From a virus: a DNA stretch of 64,000 bases. The DNA lies in the IMG/VR virus record IMGVR_UViG_3300008120_007166, positions 1 through 64,000 of that record, one strand, 5' to 3'. The notes under the pieces are model-generated. The model had not been told where the DNA came from. It made no database searches and saw only the letters and a list, made by a program, of their open reading frames with translations. Shown here piece by piece: positions 26,879 through 35,460 of this stretch. The position numbers and the translations under genes were made by a program. Position 1 is the stretch's first letter. The number at the start of each line of letters is the position of its first letter.

Positions 26879-29164
26879 TTATTGTTTATAACCTGTTTTT
26901 ATTATATAAAAATTTGAAGTCCCGTTATGGGTTAAATTATCAACCATAAGTGACTGAGCCCCAGTATAGGTTGTTTTTAAATTATTATTAGATCCGTTAA
27001 TCACTGACCACTGTGCTGATGTAAATAACCTATAATTAGGGGTTAAATTTAACCAGCTTGGTAATATATTATTATTTCTTTGAAACACCAGAACAACATC
27101 TGTTATTGTTAACATATCGTTTCCATTTACATCCATTCTGTAATAATCTCTCGCATTAAAAGATTGGGTTAATAACTTTTGGTTAAAAAACTGAGCATCA
27201 GTAATACTGGGTAGTAAAACGGTGATACTCTCACCAGCAATCAACCTAAAATCATTTAAATTAACGCTTTCATTTGTTGTTATTGTGTATTTTCCATTAG
27301 CATCTGTTGTATACGTCCCATATAATGTGTAGTTTGTTTGAGTTTTAATCTTATAGTATAGTTTTACAGATATACCAGATACCCCAATATTTTCAGTGTT
27401 ATACACATATCCCGAATAAGCAAATGGGTTTACGATTATAATACCATTGTTTGAGTATGTATAACCACAAGTCCCACTTTGTAACTGGGCCCTGAATAAA
27501 GTTGCGTCAGTCTGATTACTGTATGTATAGGTTGCCGCAGTATTTGCAATATCCGTCCATGTAACTCCGTTATTAACCGATCTTTGCCATTTTACTATTG
27601 TACCAGTATAGCCACTTAAAGTTAGTGTACCAGAATTAGTTGTGCTGGTATGTACGGCTGATGATACGGAACCGCCTGTTGGTGGGGTACCTGTTATAAC
27701 ACTGATGGTTTTACTAGTTGAATAAACCGCACTACCACAATTAGGTGTCTGAACCTCTACTCTGTAGTAATATGTTCCAGCGGATGATATTGTTTCCGTT
27801 AAAGCTGTAGTTGTATTGGTTATGTTAGTCCAATTAATATTATCCGTAGATTTTTGCCATTTATTAATGTTACCCTGTTGACCAGATAGCGTTAACTCAA
27901 CAACACCACCAGCGCATATGGTATTGTTTGCAGCGAATACGGTACCAGAATTAGTTGGTTTTACCGATAAAAACACACTAGAAGAGGATAGCGATGAACA
28001 AGTAACTGGGCTACTTGAATTAACAATTGCCCTGTAATAAGTTGTCTTTGTTATATTTGATATTGTTATACTGGTTGATGTGCTGGATATAGTTGTACCA
28101 GCGGTAAAGAAGTTATCAAAGGATGATTCCCACCTAACAACACTACCAGTCATACCACTCAAAGTTAACACCGTACTATTTGAACCAGAACAAACGTTTA
28201 TATCTCCGCCACTAATAGTACCAGTGGAACCGTTGCCCACATTTATTTGTCTTGTGAATATTGTTACACTTGATGTTAGATCACCAGGCATATCACCATA
28301 TTCACAAATATAACCAGGTAAATTTGTATTTGGTAAGTCATTCCATGAACCACTATTTGCTGAATAAAATTGTGCGTAATGTTCCCCACCAGCGTTGTTT
28401 GGTTCCCCACCAGCCCATTTTGCGTATTGACCTGTAACCGCTGTACTACCGTTAGAAAATTGCGTTCCCTTCTCGGGGCCAGTAACCCAGTGCCATTTTT
28501 GTTCCACTGCTGCTTGTGATGCAAAAGCTGTTGTACCTTTTGCCGCATTTACCTGACCAACCTCATCTGAACCACCAAACCAACCATCTGAAGACATTAA
28601 TTTCCAGATAAAATTATTCTCAGCTTCAGATAGCATTGTGGCTAGATAACCAACCCTACCAAAATAAGAGCGATTTTCAGCTGAACTTTTAGCACTTGTC
28701 CAAGATCCAGATGACGCTACATATTCATAAAAATGTTCTGTTAACGGGTTGTAAAAAACCGTACCAGCGACAAATGTTATTCTTCTTAGGTTTGCGTAAC
28801 AAGTTGTTGTTGTTGATTTAAACGTCACAGTTCTTAAAAGAGTTTGCCAGTTAGCGGCTGTTGTCGTACCGTTAAAACTTAATATACCTGTCGTTGAGTT
28901 CCAACTTGCTGTTACACCAGTCGGTAAAGTACCTGTGTAAGTTAATACATCCCCAGATGTATATGTTTGCGATATTTGTACCCTGAAACCAGTTATGTTC
29001 CCATTAGCGGTTATTGTTAAATTAGCGTCAACCACAGTGGCTGTGTTATATGAAACGGATAGGCTCGAAGCGGTACCGCCAACAGTTATGCTAGTTGCTT
29101 GAGCGTTAACAATGCTCGTACAACAAATAAACATAACCAAGAATAAAAAAAACCTTTTCATCAT
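26879..29164 (-). CDS. Secreted multidomain adhesin with C-type-lectin-like domain
   Basis: 761 residues. Signal peptide (MKRFFLFLVMFICCTSIVNAQ). A beta domain precedes a C-type-lectin-like domain at about 140-292, with FYEYVASSGSWTSAKSSAE, GYLATMLSEAENNFIW, KWAGGEPNNAGGEHYAQF, WNDLP and GYICEYG. Then come three Ser/Thr-rich Ig-like repeats each carrying a WxxSxD/N motif, a CnaB-like segment (GVSGISVKLYYK...DANGKYTI) and a dockerin-like DVNGNDMLTITD. No T9SS sorting domain. Probably displayed on the infected cell, or possibly on the virion. Its ATG overlaps the upstream stop (ATGA). Confidence 0.8.
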   Translation of the reverse strand: MMKRFFLFLVMFICCTSIVNAQATSITVGGTASSLSVSYNTATVVDANLTITANGNITGFRVQISQTYTSGDVLTYTGTLPTGVTASWNSTTGILSFNGTTTAANWQTLLRTVTFKSTTTTCYANLRRITFVAGTVFYNPLTEHFYEYVASSGSWTSAKSSAENRSYFGRVGYLATMLSEAENNFIWKLMSSDGWFGGSDEVGQVNAAKGTTAFASQAAVEQKWHWVTGPEKGTQFSNGSTAVTGQYAKWAGGEPNNAGGEHYAQFYSANSGSWNDLPNTNLPGYICEYGDMPGDLTSSVTIFTRQINVGNGSTGTISGGDINVCSGSNSTVLTLSGMTGSVVRWESSFDNFFTAGTTISSTSTSITISNITKTTYYRAIVNSSSPVTCSSLSSSSVFLSVKPTNSGTVFAANNTICAGGVVELTLSGQQGNINKWQKSTDNINWTNITNTTTALTETISSAGTYYYRVEVQTPNCGSAVYSTSKTISVITGTPPTGGSVSSAVHTSTTNSGTLTLSGYTGTIVKWQRSVNNGVTWTDIANTAATYTYSNQTDATLFRAQLQSGTCGYTYSNNGIIIVNPFAYSGYVYNTENIGVSGISVKLYYKIKTQTNYTLYGTYTTDANGKYTITTNESVNLNDFRLIAGESITVLLPSITDAQFFNQKLLTQSFNARDYYRMDVNGNDMLTITDVVLVFQRNNNILPSWLNLTPNYRLFTSAQWSVINGSNNNLKTTYTGAQSLMVDNLTHNGTSNFYIIKTGYKQ

Positions 29165-30648
29165 AACGCTAATCTTGTACCCATCATTACTGTATAATTT
29201 AATACGTTATCCCCGAGAGAATAAGCACCACCAAAATTAAAATTTAATTTAAATGTTTTTGTCACACCTAAGTTCATACCAACAATCGGTAAAACAACAA
29301 ATGGTGATTTTAAAACAGCATCATCGTAATATCTAACAAATGGTGCGTAAACAAATAGAGCCATTGTTTTAATATCAAGGCGCTTTCCTACTTTAAAATC
29401 CCTATTACCACCAACAATTGCAGCCGAACCATAATAAGGTTCTTTATAAATTTGGCCACCCGAAGCTGTAACCATGTAAACAGCTTTAAACTTTTTAATA
29501 CTCCTCATCTGGCCAAAAGCGATGGTGTTATACATAGACCCACTACCAGCAAAACCAATTGTAATTGTATTAGAAAGTAATGTAATGGCTTTACGATTTA
29601 TCCAGGCGTAATAACCAGTGATGTTACCGCCTTGTATTGAAGATGTATAATCGAGCATAATACCGTGTGATCTTAGACCATCATATCTTACAGATGAATA
29701 ACCAGCATTGACCCTTGAACCTTTACTAACCTCACCCTCATTAAATTGAAAACCTACTAAGTCACTACTCATAAGTATTGATGGTCTACCACCGTTTTTA
29801 CTTGTGGCTGACCCCTTACCGTTACCGCTACTACTACCACTTTTTACAGCGTTTGTTGTACCACCTACAGCATCTGATTTTTTTTCTTCGGTGGTTTGTG
29901 TTTGATTGCCTGTTGAACCATTACCACCAGATCCACCAGACCCTGTAGAGCTTGTGGTGGTACCACCTGAACCACCAGTAGAACCACCACCAGTGTTGGT
30001 GTTACCCGTTCCACCTGTTTCACCAGACCCTGTAGTGTTTCCACCACTTGTGCTTGTACCTGTGGTAGTTTCAGAACTACCACCACCATTATTATTTCCA
30101 GTAGTAGTACCAGATGAACTAGATCCACTTGAATTATTTCCATTAGATTGTGTTTGTCCTTGTGACCCCCCACCAGATTGGTTTCCCCCACTAGAAGAGT
30201 TTTTATTATCCTTATTATCTTTACCACCATCACCGTTTCCACCAACACTAGTAACCGATCCAGCTGCTGCCATTATGTTACCCGTACCACTAGATGCCAT
30301 ATCACTAATAGCCGATAAAGCACCAAATATACTAACCACATTTAAAGCTGTGCTCTGGGTTTGCGATACAGTAACAGCGGTACCTATACTCCCGCATGGT
30401 GAAGCGTTTTGGAACTGATTGAAAACACCAGCCGCCCAGTTGTCAAAGACACCGTTATTAAAATCATTAGCTGTAAAGGTACCCACTTGACCGTAGTACG
30501 TTACAGCTATTTGATTTTGCCCGTAAGGAATTGATATATTATATACCTTGCCATTGCAAGGGTCGGTGTAAGAATAATTAAATGATTGAGCACTCGCTAT
30601 GTTGCATAGCAAAGACACAAAAATAACTATAATCAATTTTATTCTCAC
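29161..30648 (-). CDS. Secreted Gly/Ser/Asn-rich protein with C-terminal beta domain
   Basis: 495 residues. Signal peptide MRIKLIIVIFVSLLCNIASAQ; a folded N-terminal region (about 22-130) with YSYTDPCNGKVYNISIP; a low-complexity Gly/Ser/Thr/Asn tract (about 130-290); then a beta-rich C-terminal domain with alternating strands ending YTVMMGTRLAL, suggestive of an outer-membrane barrel. The tract may be a flexible surface-exposed linker or amyloid-like segment next to a CsgG-like pore (inference). Confidence 0.75.
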   Translation of the reverse strand: MRIKLIIVIFVSLLCNIASAQSFNYSYTDPCNGKVYNISIPYGQNQIAVTYYGQVGTFTANDFNNGVFDNWAAGVFNQFQNASPCGSIGTAVTVSQTQSTALNVVSIFGALSAISDMASSGTGNIMAAAGSVTSVGGNGDGGKDNKDNKNSSSGGNQSGGGSQGQTQSNGNNSSGSSSSGTTTGNNNGGGSSETTTGTSTSGGNTTGSGETGGTGNTNTGGGSTGGSGGTTTSSTGSGGSGGNGSTGNQTQTTEEKKSDAVGGTTNAVKSGSSSGNGKGSATSKNGGRPSILMSSDLVGFQFNEGEVSKGSRVNAGYSSVRYDGLRSHGIMLDYTSSIQGGNITGYYAWINRKAITLLSNTITIGFAGSGSMYNTIAFGQMRSIKKFKAVYMVTASGGQIYKEPYYGSAAIVGGNRDFKVGKRLDIKTMALFVYAPFVRYYDDAVLKSPFVVLPIVGMNLGVTKTFKLNFNFGGAYSLGDNVLNYTVMMGTRLAL

Positions 30649-30655
30649 GCACGTT

Positions 30656-31375
30656 TTAGTTCTTGAATAAACCTTTTTTAATTAATTTTACAACAACTCT
30701 AGAAGATGCAGTTTCTAAAGCCTTTTTAGTTGATGTTCCTATTGTTGATTGATTAAATTTGATTTCATCCACATCATCTAGAATTGTTGACATTTTAACT
30801 GTTTTAGCTTCACCCAAACCAGAACCAACTATAACTTCACCAGTTTCGGCATCAACAAATTTAACTTGCATACCCAATCTGGTTGTTTGTGTTGCGGTAG
30901 CCTTACCATTAACTTTAACAACCTCATCTTCAGACACACTAAAGTCGTAAACTTCAATGTAAACAAAATACTTCGCTAATTTAACTTTACCCCTACCATC
31001 AACTTTGTTTTCAGTAAACCCCTTATCAGATGCTTTAAATTGGTTAACCATTCTTTCTTTAATTTCTAATTTATCTTCAGTAAAGACAAATCTGTTAGTC
31101 ATTTCCAGAAATTCGATTACAATATTGGTTACACCTAAACCAACTCTTTTATCTTTTAATTCAGGGTACATCTCATAAAGTTCTTCCGTGAACCCTATTT
31201 TTAATAACTGGATGGGGTATTTGATCGTGTCAGTATAATTTGAGACAACATCAATAGATTGAGTTTGCTCAAAACTAGCCTTATATTCTTCGGTTTTAAC
31301 ACTACCAATAGTCTGTGCTTGGGTTTTACAAGCACAGAATATTATTGGCAATATAATGAATAATAATTTTTTCAT
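30656..31375 (-). CDS. CsgG-family outer-membrane secretion lipoprotein
   Basis: Start at ATG 31375 (MKKLLFIILPIIFCAC), giving a lipoprotein signal with Cys16. About 240 residues, like CsgG/HfaB proteins. Family-like features: KRVGLGVTNIVIEFLEMTNRFVFTEDK, a GxGEAKT-like turn following FVDAETGEVIVGSGLG, and a C-terminal amphipathic segment SSRVVVKLIKKGLF. CsgG forms a nonameric pore that exports curli subunits across the outer membrane. No obvious CsgA, E or F is present, so the cargo would be neighbours in this cassette or host proteins. Confidence 0.75.
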   Translation of the reverse strand: MKKLLFIILPIIFCACKTQAQTIGSVKTEEYKASFEQTQSIDVVSNYTDTIKYPIQLLKIGFTEELYEMYPELKDKRVGLGVTNIVIEFLEMTNRFVFTEDKLEIKERMVNQFKASDKGFTENKVDGRGKVKLAKYFVYIEVYDFSVSEDEVVKVNGKATATQTTRLGMQVKFVDAETGEVIVGSGLGEAKTVKMSTILDDVDEIKFNQSTIGTSTKKALETASSRVVVKLIKKGLFKN

Positions 31376-31376
31376 A

Positions 31377-31733
31377 TTAAACTTCTGTTGTGTTTGATAA
31401 AGAAACACCATCTTCCTCGTCAACTTTTTGGATCAACATTTTGTCTCTATCTTCTGAGTTGAACCAGTAGTCAACAACCTTATTTAAGTTACCAACGAAA
31501 GCACCTAATAAGATTAATAACATTTCTTTCCAATCTTCACCAATTGATACACCGAAGAAAACAGCTGAATTAATACCAGCTACGATGAAAAAGAATAAGA
31601 ATAATACAATTCCAGTTATTCTCCATCTATTAGCTTGCATTTGTTGTAACATGTAATAGAATCTGTTTTTATCCTCAACTTGTACAGGCGCAGGTGCGCT
31701 AGTAAAACTTTTTAATGTTTCTTTAATTTTCAT
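31377..31733 (-). CDS. Small membrane protein, holin-like candidate
   Basis: Start at ATG 31733 (MKIKETLKSFTS); a Met 16 codons upstream is an alternative that would overlap the next gene by 7 nt. About 118 residues, two membrane segments (WRITGIVLFLFFFIVAGINSAVFF and WKEMLLILLGAFVGNLNKVVDYWF) and a charged, acidic C-terminus. The size and topology fit a class II holin. Direct neighbour of another small membrane protein, although the endolysin lies 6.5 kb away. Confidence 0.65.
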   Translation of the reverse strand: MKIKETLKSFTSAPAPVQVEDKNRFYYMLQQMQANRWRITGIVLFLFFFIVAGINSAVFFGVSIGEDWKEMLLILLGAFVGNLNKVVDYWFNSEDRDKMLIQKVDEEDGVSLSNTTEV

Positions 31734-31774
31734 ATTAGTTTTCTTTTCTTTTTTTATTTTTATCTCTTTTTTCA

Positions 31775-32107
31775 TTACCAAGGACTATCTTCAGTTTCTG
31801 ATTTTTTAGCTGGTTTTTCTTCTTTAACAGGTGTGGCTTTTTCAACAACAGTTGTTTTTTCCTTAATAATAGTATTGGTACCGCCACCAGCATTATTTTT
31901 AGAAGAGTTATCAACACTTATATTGATTGCGGGTTGTGCAGCTGGAGCCGCTTGTTCCGTTTTTGTTTCTTCCTCACCACCACCAAATAATGTGGTTGTG
32001 AAATAGGTCCCACCAGCCATTATAGCTGTTGTGATAACCCCGATGATCGTTTTCTTTAAACCTGACCATGTTCCGTCTGATTCAGGTACATTTGTTTCCT
32101 CTGACAT
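31775..32107 (-). CDS. Single-pass membrane protein with Lys/Glu/Pro tail
   Basis: 110 residues. One membrane segment (IIGVITTAIMAGGTYFTTTLF), then an Ala/Glu/Lys/Pro-rich tail. No N-terminal signal peptide. Could be a spanin-like, holin-like or secretion accessory protein; located between the T9SS-sorted protein and the two-segment membrane protein. Confidence 0.65.
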   Translation of the reverse strand: MSEETNVPESDGTWSGLKKTIIGVITTAIMAGGTYFTTTLFGGGEEETKTEQAAPAAQPAINISVDNSSKNNAGGGTNTIIKEKTTVVEKATPVKEEKPAKKSETEDSPW

Positions 32108-32118
32108 TGTTTTAAATT

Positions 32119-34017
32119 TTAGTTTAGTTTTATTGTTTTATTTGTTTTAATATCATTTTGTGTTCTTAAAATACCGTAGTATGTACCAGGTATAACATTA
32201 GTTAAATCAACTGGATAAAGATATTTACCTTTATACATTTTACCACTAAAAACTGTGTGTACTAATTTGCCGCTCGCATCGTAAAACCCAACGTTTATTT
32301 CACCATCTTCTGGTACACTAAAACTAACAAGAGCTAAACCTTCTGTTGGATTAGGTGACACAATTATTTCACAATCTTTTGTTGTTACAGCACCGCCATT
32401 AATTCTGAATATTTTAACAACACCATTTGTTGGTGTAATTCTCAAATCAGTTGCGTTTGCATCACCAGCATATTTTCTTATAACATATAAAGGGCTATTA
32501 TTCCAAGTACTTTGTGGTGATAAGGCTGTAAATTGTAACGTTAAAACAATATCCCCATCATTAGCCAAATATTCGTTTCTACTCATATCAGCGCCAGCCC
32601 ACTCAACGATACCATTATTTGGATTTAAAAATGACATCCAATTCATAAATTTTTCCTCTGTTTTAATACCTTTAAACTCTAATAAAGAGTTATCATAGGC
32701 TAAAGCTAATTGAATTGAACCAACTTGGTCGCCTTGTGTTAAAACTTTCATTGGTACGTTTAATAAACTACCTTCAGTAATTTCGATTTTAGGTAAATTA
32801 ATTTCGATTGTAGCGGTTGGAAAATCGTACTCAACAGTTTCATCGATAATGTATTGAGGTGTCTTACTAGGGTTTAAGATCTCAATAGGAATTGTACGAG
32901 CCATATGGAAACCAGTACCGTTTGCATCACCGCCACCTAATACATAGAATGTTACTGAGTCTGGCTGACCAGCGATAATATCAAATGTTAAATTAGTTAC
33001 ACCAGCAATAGTTGATGTGTAGTTAGTTGAAGACCCGTTAATGGTATTATATTGTGAAACTGTAAAGAATCTAACATCCTGAACAGAGTTTGGCCACACT
33101 GAGAATCTACCCGCTAAACGACCATAGATAGCCGATACGTCAGCGATTGTAATACCGTAAGAACCGTTCACGTCAGAAGCGTAGAAATCAAATCCAGCTG
33201 GGGTTTCTTCACCTATAACAAATTTATTAACCTTTTGTGCATCGGCAACAGATACTGTGTTACCCACAGCCATTGTATCACCTTTAACGTATAAGTGAGC
33301 ATCCCAATAAGTTGTATCTAAGATTTCATCGAAGGCAAAATAACCAGTAATGTCAGTTGTATCAAGTTTAACCTGAGTCCAGGCACCCGTTGATGTTTTA
33401 GGTCTTTTTTCTAAAGCAATTGTGATATTTTTAGAGCCAGAACCAGTTACGTTTGTAAATCTACCATGGTATTTTAATCTATTCATTTTGAACTCACCAC
33501 CATAACTGTGTAAAGATAAGGTTGTATCAATACCAGCTATTGTTGACGCATATGAGGGAAACGTTAAAGTACCAGTCACCTTTAAACTATCAATACTAGT
33601 TAAAGCTTGGAAAGCGGTTGCAGCTTGGTGAAAGAATTTGATCTGAAATGCCGCACCGTTAGCGTATGTAAAAGAGTTGTTCGTACCTGTATAAGCTAAC
33701 GTAACGGTGATGTTACCATTTACCGAATCCGCAACATATTGCATATACTGATCAGAAGTACTGTACAATAAAGATACGATTGGTTTTGCACCACCAAAAG
33801 CCACTTTGTCGTAGAACACACGGAACTGTAAACCAGCGATTTTAGTCGTTGTTGTGTTGTCATAGTAAAGGTTAGCTAAAGTGAAACCTTGTGACTGCGG
33901 ACCAACATTGTAAGAAGAGTCAACGATAACCCAATTACCACTCGATGGTGCAGTTGTTTGTGCATAGCCCGTAATGGCTAATAACGCCAGCACTAGCGTT
34001 AAAAATAAATTTTTCAT
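32119..34017 (-). CDS. Secreted cohesin/dockerin-like protein with T9SS C-terminal sorting domain
   Basis: Start at ATG 34017 (MKNLFLTLVLALLAITGYAQ), a clean signal peptide; 632 residues. A beta-sandwich N-terminal half; a dockerin-like calcium loop (DVNGSYGITIADVSAIYGR, about 290-310); a cohesin-like region (about 400-540: IEINLPKIEITEGSLLNVP, LALAYDNSLLEFKG); and a last 80 residues that match the type A T9SS sorting domain (VSPNPTEGLALVSFSVP, YDASGKLV, PGTYYGILRT, terminal NKTIKLN). Host T9SS would export the protein and attach or release it at the cell surface. T9SS occurs only in Bacteroidota, which fixes the host phylum. Confidence 0.85.
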   Translation of the reverse strand: MKNLFLTLVLALLAITGYAQTTAPSSGNWVIVDSSYNVGPQSQGFTLANLYYDNTTTTKIAGLQFRVFYDKVAFGGAKPIVSLLYSTSDQYMQYVADSVNGNITVTLAYTGTNNSFTYANGAAFQIKFFHQAATAFQALTSIDSLKVTGTLTFPSYASTIAGIDTTLSLHSYGGEFKMNRLKYHGRFTNVTGSGSKNITIALEKRPKTSTGAWTQVKLDTTDITGYFAFDEILDTTYWDAHLYVKGDTMAVGNTVSVADAQKVNKFVIGEETPAGFDFYASDVNGSYGITIADVSAIYGRLAGRFSVWPNSVQDVRFFTVSQYNTINGSSTNYTSTIAGVTNLTFDIIAGQPDSVTFYVLGGGDANGTGFHMARTIPIEILNPSKTPQYIIDETVEYDFPTATIEINLPKIEITEGSLLNVPMKVLTQGDQVGSIQLALAYDNSLLEFKGIKTEEKFMNWMSFLNPNNGIVEWAGADMSRNEYLANDGDIVLTLQFTALSPQSTWNNSPLYVIRKYAGDANATDLRITPTNGVVKIFRINGGAVTTKDCEIIVSPNPTEGLALVSFSVPEDGEINVGFYDASGKLVHTVFSGKMYKGKYLYPVDLTNVIPGTYYGILRTQNDIKTNKTIKLN

Positions 34018-34036
34018 GTTGTTTTGTTTTGATATT

Positions 34037-34044
34037 AATAAATA
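34037..34044 (-). promoter_or_regulatory. Late-type motif TATTTATT for the envelope cassette
   Basis: On the minus strand, 19 nt upstream of ATG 34017. It could drive the whole eight-gene cassette, whose genes are separated by 0-40 nt. Confidence 0.4.
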
Positions 34045-34131
34045 GATAAAAATCATAAAAAAACCATTTACTTTAAAAAAAAAAGTATTAAAACGGCCCT
34101 AACTTTTACCCGAAACCCTAATATTTATTGT

Positions 34132-34139
34132 TTAAAAAA
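34132..34139 (+). promoter_or_regulatory. Late-type motif TATTTATT
   Basis: 4 nt before ATG 34144. Confidence 0.35.
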
Positions 34140-34143
34140 GATT

Positions 34144-34386
34144 ATGAATAAAATTACTTTTGAATACTTGAAAGATTTAAAAAATCAGTTAACAACATTA
34201 GCTGATGAACAACAAGATAAGCTGGAAGAAATTGATAACGAAAATTTTAAAGATGATGTTTCTGAAAACATTTTTGGTAGAATAGATGATGTTTTATATG
34301 AGATAGAGACTATAATGACTGATGTTGAAGAGGGTTATTATAGTAACGAAAAAAATGATCAAGATGATGATTTTGATGATTATTAA
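34144..34386 (+). CDS. Acidic small protein, 80 aa
   Basis: Strongly acidic and helical (LKDLKNQLTTLADEQQDKLE; ends in an Asp-rich tail DQDDDFDDY). Such acidic DNA-mimic-like proteins are common among phage host-takeover genes, but no family is recognised here. Confidence 0.65.
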   Translation: MNKITFEYLKDLKNQLTTLADEQQDKLEEIDNENFKDDVSENIFGRIDDVLYEIETIMTDVEEGYYSNEKNDQDDDFDDY

Positions 34387-34405
34387 AAATAATTTTTAAA
34401 AAAAC

Positions 34406-34436
34406 TTGTTTTTTCCAAAAAACTTTACTAATATTG
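34406..34436 (+). promoter_or_regulatory. Bacteroidota-type promoter for the PTH2 gene
   Basis: TTG (34406-34408) and TAATATTG (34429-34436), 23-nt spacing, one mismatch to TAnnTTTG. The preceding AAACTTG-T6 stretch is shared with the promoter at 35850. Confidence 0.6.
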
Positions 34437-34455
34437 TAGCATATTTATAAAAGAT

Positions 34456-34800
34456 ATGAAAAACTACTAGATTAACAAATTAATCATCGTAACCAGAAAG
34501 GACTTAGCACCAGGTTACCAAATTGCTCAAGCGAGTCACGCTTTAGCGCAATTCATGCTTGACTATCCTGATCAAGCTAATCAATGGAACAATAACTATC
34601 TTATCTGTTTGTCCGTTGAAAACGAAAATCAATTAAAAACTTTACTGGAAAAGATGTGTATGCATGACATACCCATATCTTATTTTCTCGAACCAGATCT
34701 TGGTAACGAGATGACAGCTATTGCTTTTCAAGGAAGTGAAAAGGCGAGTAAATTAACTTCGTCTATACCATTGGCATTAAAATCTTATAATAAACAATAA
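34456..34800 (+). CDS. PTH2-type peptidyl-tRNA hydrolase with an in-frame TAG at codon 5
   Basis: Reading from ATG 34456: M-K-N-Y-TAG-I-N-K-LIIVTRKDLAPGYQIAQASHALAQF, continuing to TAA 34800 (114 residues if TAG is decoded). The segment straight after the TAG is the conserved PTH2 N-terminal strand and basic helix (KLIIVTRKDL, AQASHA), followed later by YFLEPDLGNEMTAIA. The next ATG (34555) lies beyond this core and would delete it. Translation must therefore pass the TAG or start at a non-AUG codon such as ATT 34471. PTH2 releases peptides from stalled peptidyl-tRNA. A CUA-anticodon tRNA lies 0.9 kb downstream. Confidence 0.78.
34468..34470 (+). other. In-frame TAG (candidate recoded codon)
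   Basis: Fifth codon of the PTH2 gene, followed by ATTA. The second TAG-bearing gene (34817) has the same TAGATTA context. Confidence 0.65.
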
Positions 34801-34810
34801 ATCAACGATT

Positions 34811-35068
34811 ATGAAGTAGATTACAAAAAAACCAGAAGAGATCGTGTTTCACTTTAATAAGAAACATCTCGAAACCCCAACAATCCCCATGTGGGTTGTG
34901 AAGTGTCGTGGCGACACCTATTATGTTAACCATATTGATGTATCCCCTGGTGTGGGGTTCTCAACAAAGGAAACTCCTGATAACCCTCATACTAAAGGGA
35001 GTATAAAATTCAAGGCCAACTTGATGATTGAGGAACAAAATAACATAATTAACGCTAAAATTTATTAA
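34811..35068 (+). CDS. Hypothetical protein with in-frame TAG at codon 3
   Basis: From ATG 34811: M-K-TAG-I-T-K-K-P-E-E-I-V-F-H-F..., open to TAA 35068, 85 residues if TAG is read. Later segments PTIPMWVVKCRGDTYYVNH and FSTKETPDNPHTKGSIKFK look like a compact conserved phage protein; the family is unnamed to me. Without TAG decoding it could begin at GTG 34844 and lose about 11 residues. It follows PTH2 by 10 nt, in the same operon. Confidence 0.7.
34817..34819 (+). other. In-frame TAG (candidate recoded codon)
   Basis: Third codon of the 34811 gene, in the context ATGAAGTAGATTA. Confidence 0.6.
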
Positions 35069-35070
35069 AA

Positions 35071-35415
35071 ATGAAAAACACAAAACACAACCCAACAATG
35101 ATGATTAAATCAGCTTTCTCAAATAAACTTCACAAAATACTAGGTGAATGCATCGAACACAAACGCTATTCAAGAGAATGGTATGATTGTAAAAGAGTAA
35201 AAACCAAATTGACTGATGAGGATAAAATTAAACTTTTTGATGAGATCAAAACCATCTATGAAGAAACTTCTCAAGAACTGAGAAATTATTTTCAGGATAG
35301 AAATCTTAAGAAAAGAGTTGAAAAAGAACGAGTTAAGAGAGATTATACCCCAAAAAAGAAGACAAAAAAAGAGGATTATGAAAAAAATCTTCAAGAAAAT
35401 TTGGATAGTAAATAA
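35071..35415 (+). CDS. Hypothetical basic protein, 114 aa
   Basis: Two nt after the previous stop, so the third gene of the PTH2 operon. Lys/Arg/Glu-rich and helical with a very basic C-terminus (KRDYTPKKKTKKEDYEKN), suggesting RNA or DNA binding. No in-frame TAG. No recognised family. Confidence 0.7.
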   Translation: MKNTKHNPTMMIKSAFSNKLHKILGECIEHKRYSREWYDCKRVKTKLTDEDKIKLFDEIKTIYEETSQELRNYFQDRNLKKRVEKERVKRDYTPKKKTKKEDYEKNLQENLDSK

Positions 35416-35431
35416 ATTTGTCTTAGTTTTG
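35401..35431 (+). promoter_or_regulatory. Bacteroidota-type promoter for the tRNA array
   Basis: TTG (35401-35403) and TAGTTTTG (35424-35431), 23-nt spacing. It overlaps the 3' end of the preceding gene and precedes the first tRNA-like element by about 30 nt. Confidence 0.6.
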
Positions 35432-35460
35432 TAGTCCAGTTGAGTTAAAGACTCAATGGA

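Noticed and set aside
26879-29164. Diversity-generating retroelement
   Set aside because: Only the lectin fold hints at it; no reverse transcriptase, template repeat or variable repeat pair is visible in this window.
29906-30418. 170-aa Pro-rich plus-strand frame
   Set aside because: Antisense of the Gly/Ser-rich tract of the 29161-30648 gene; no start context.
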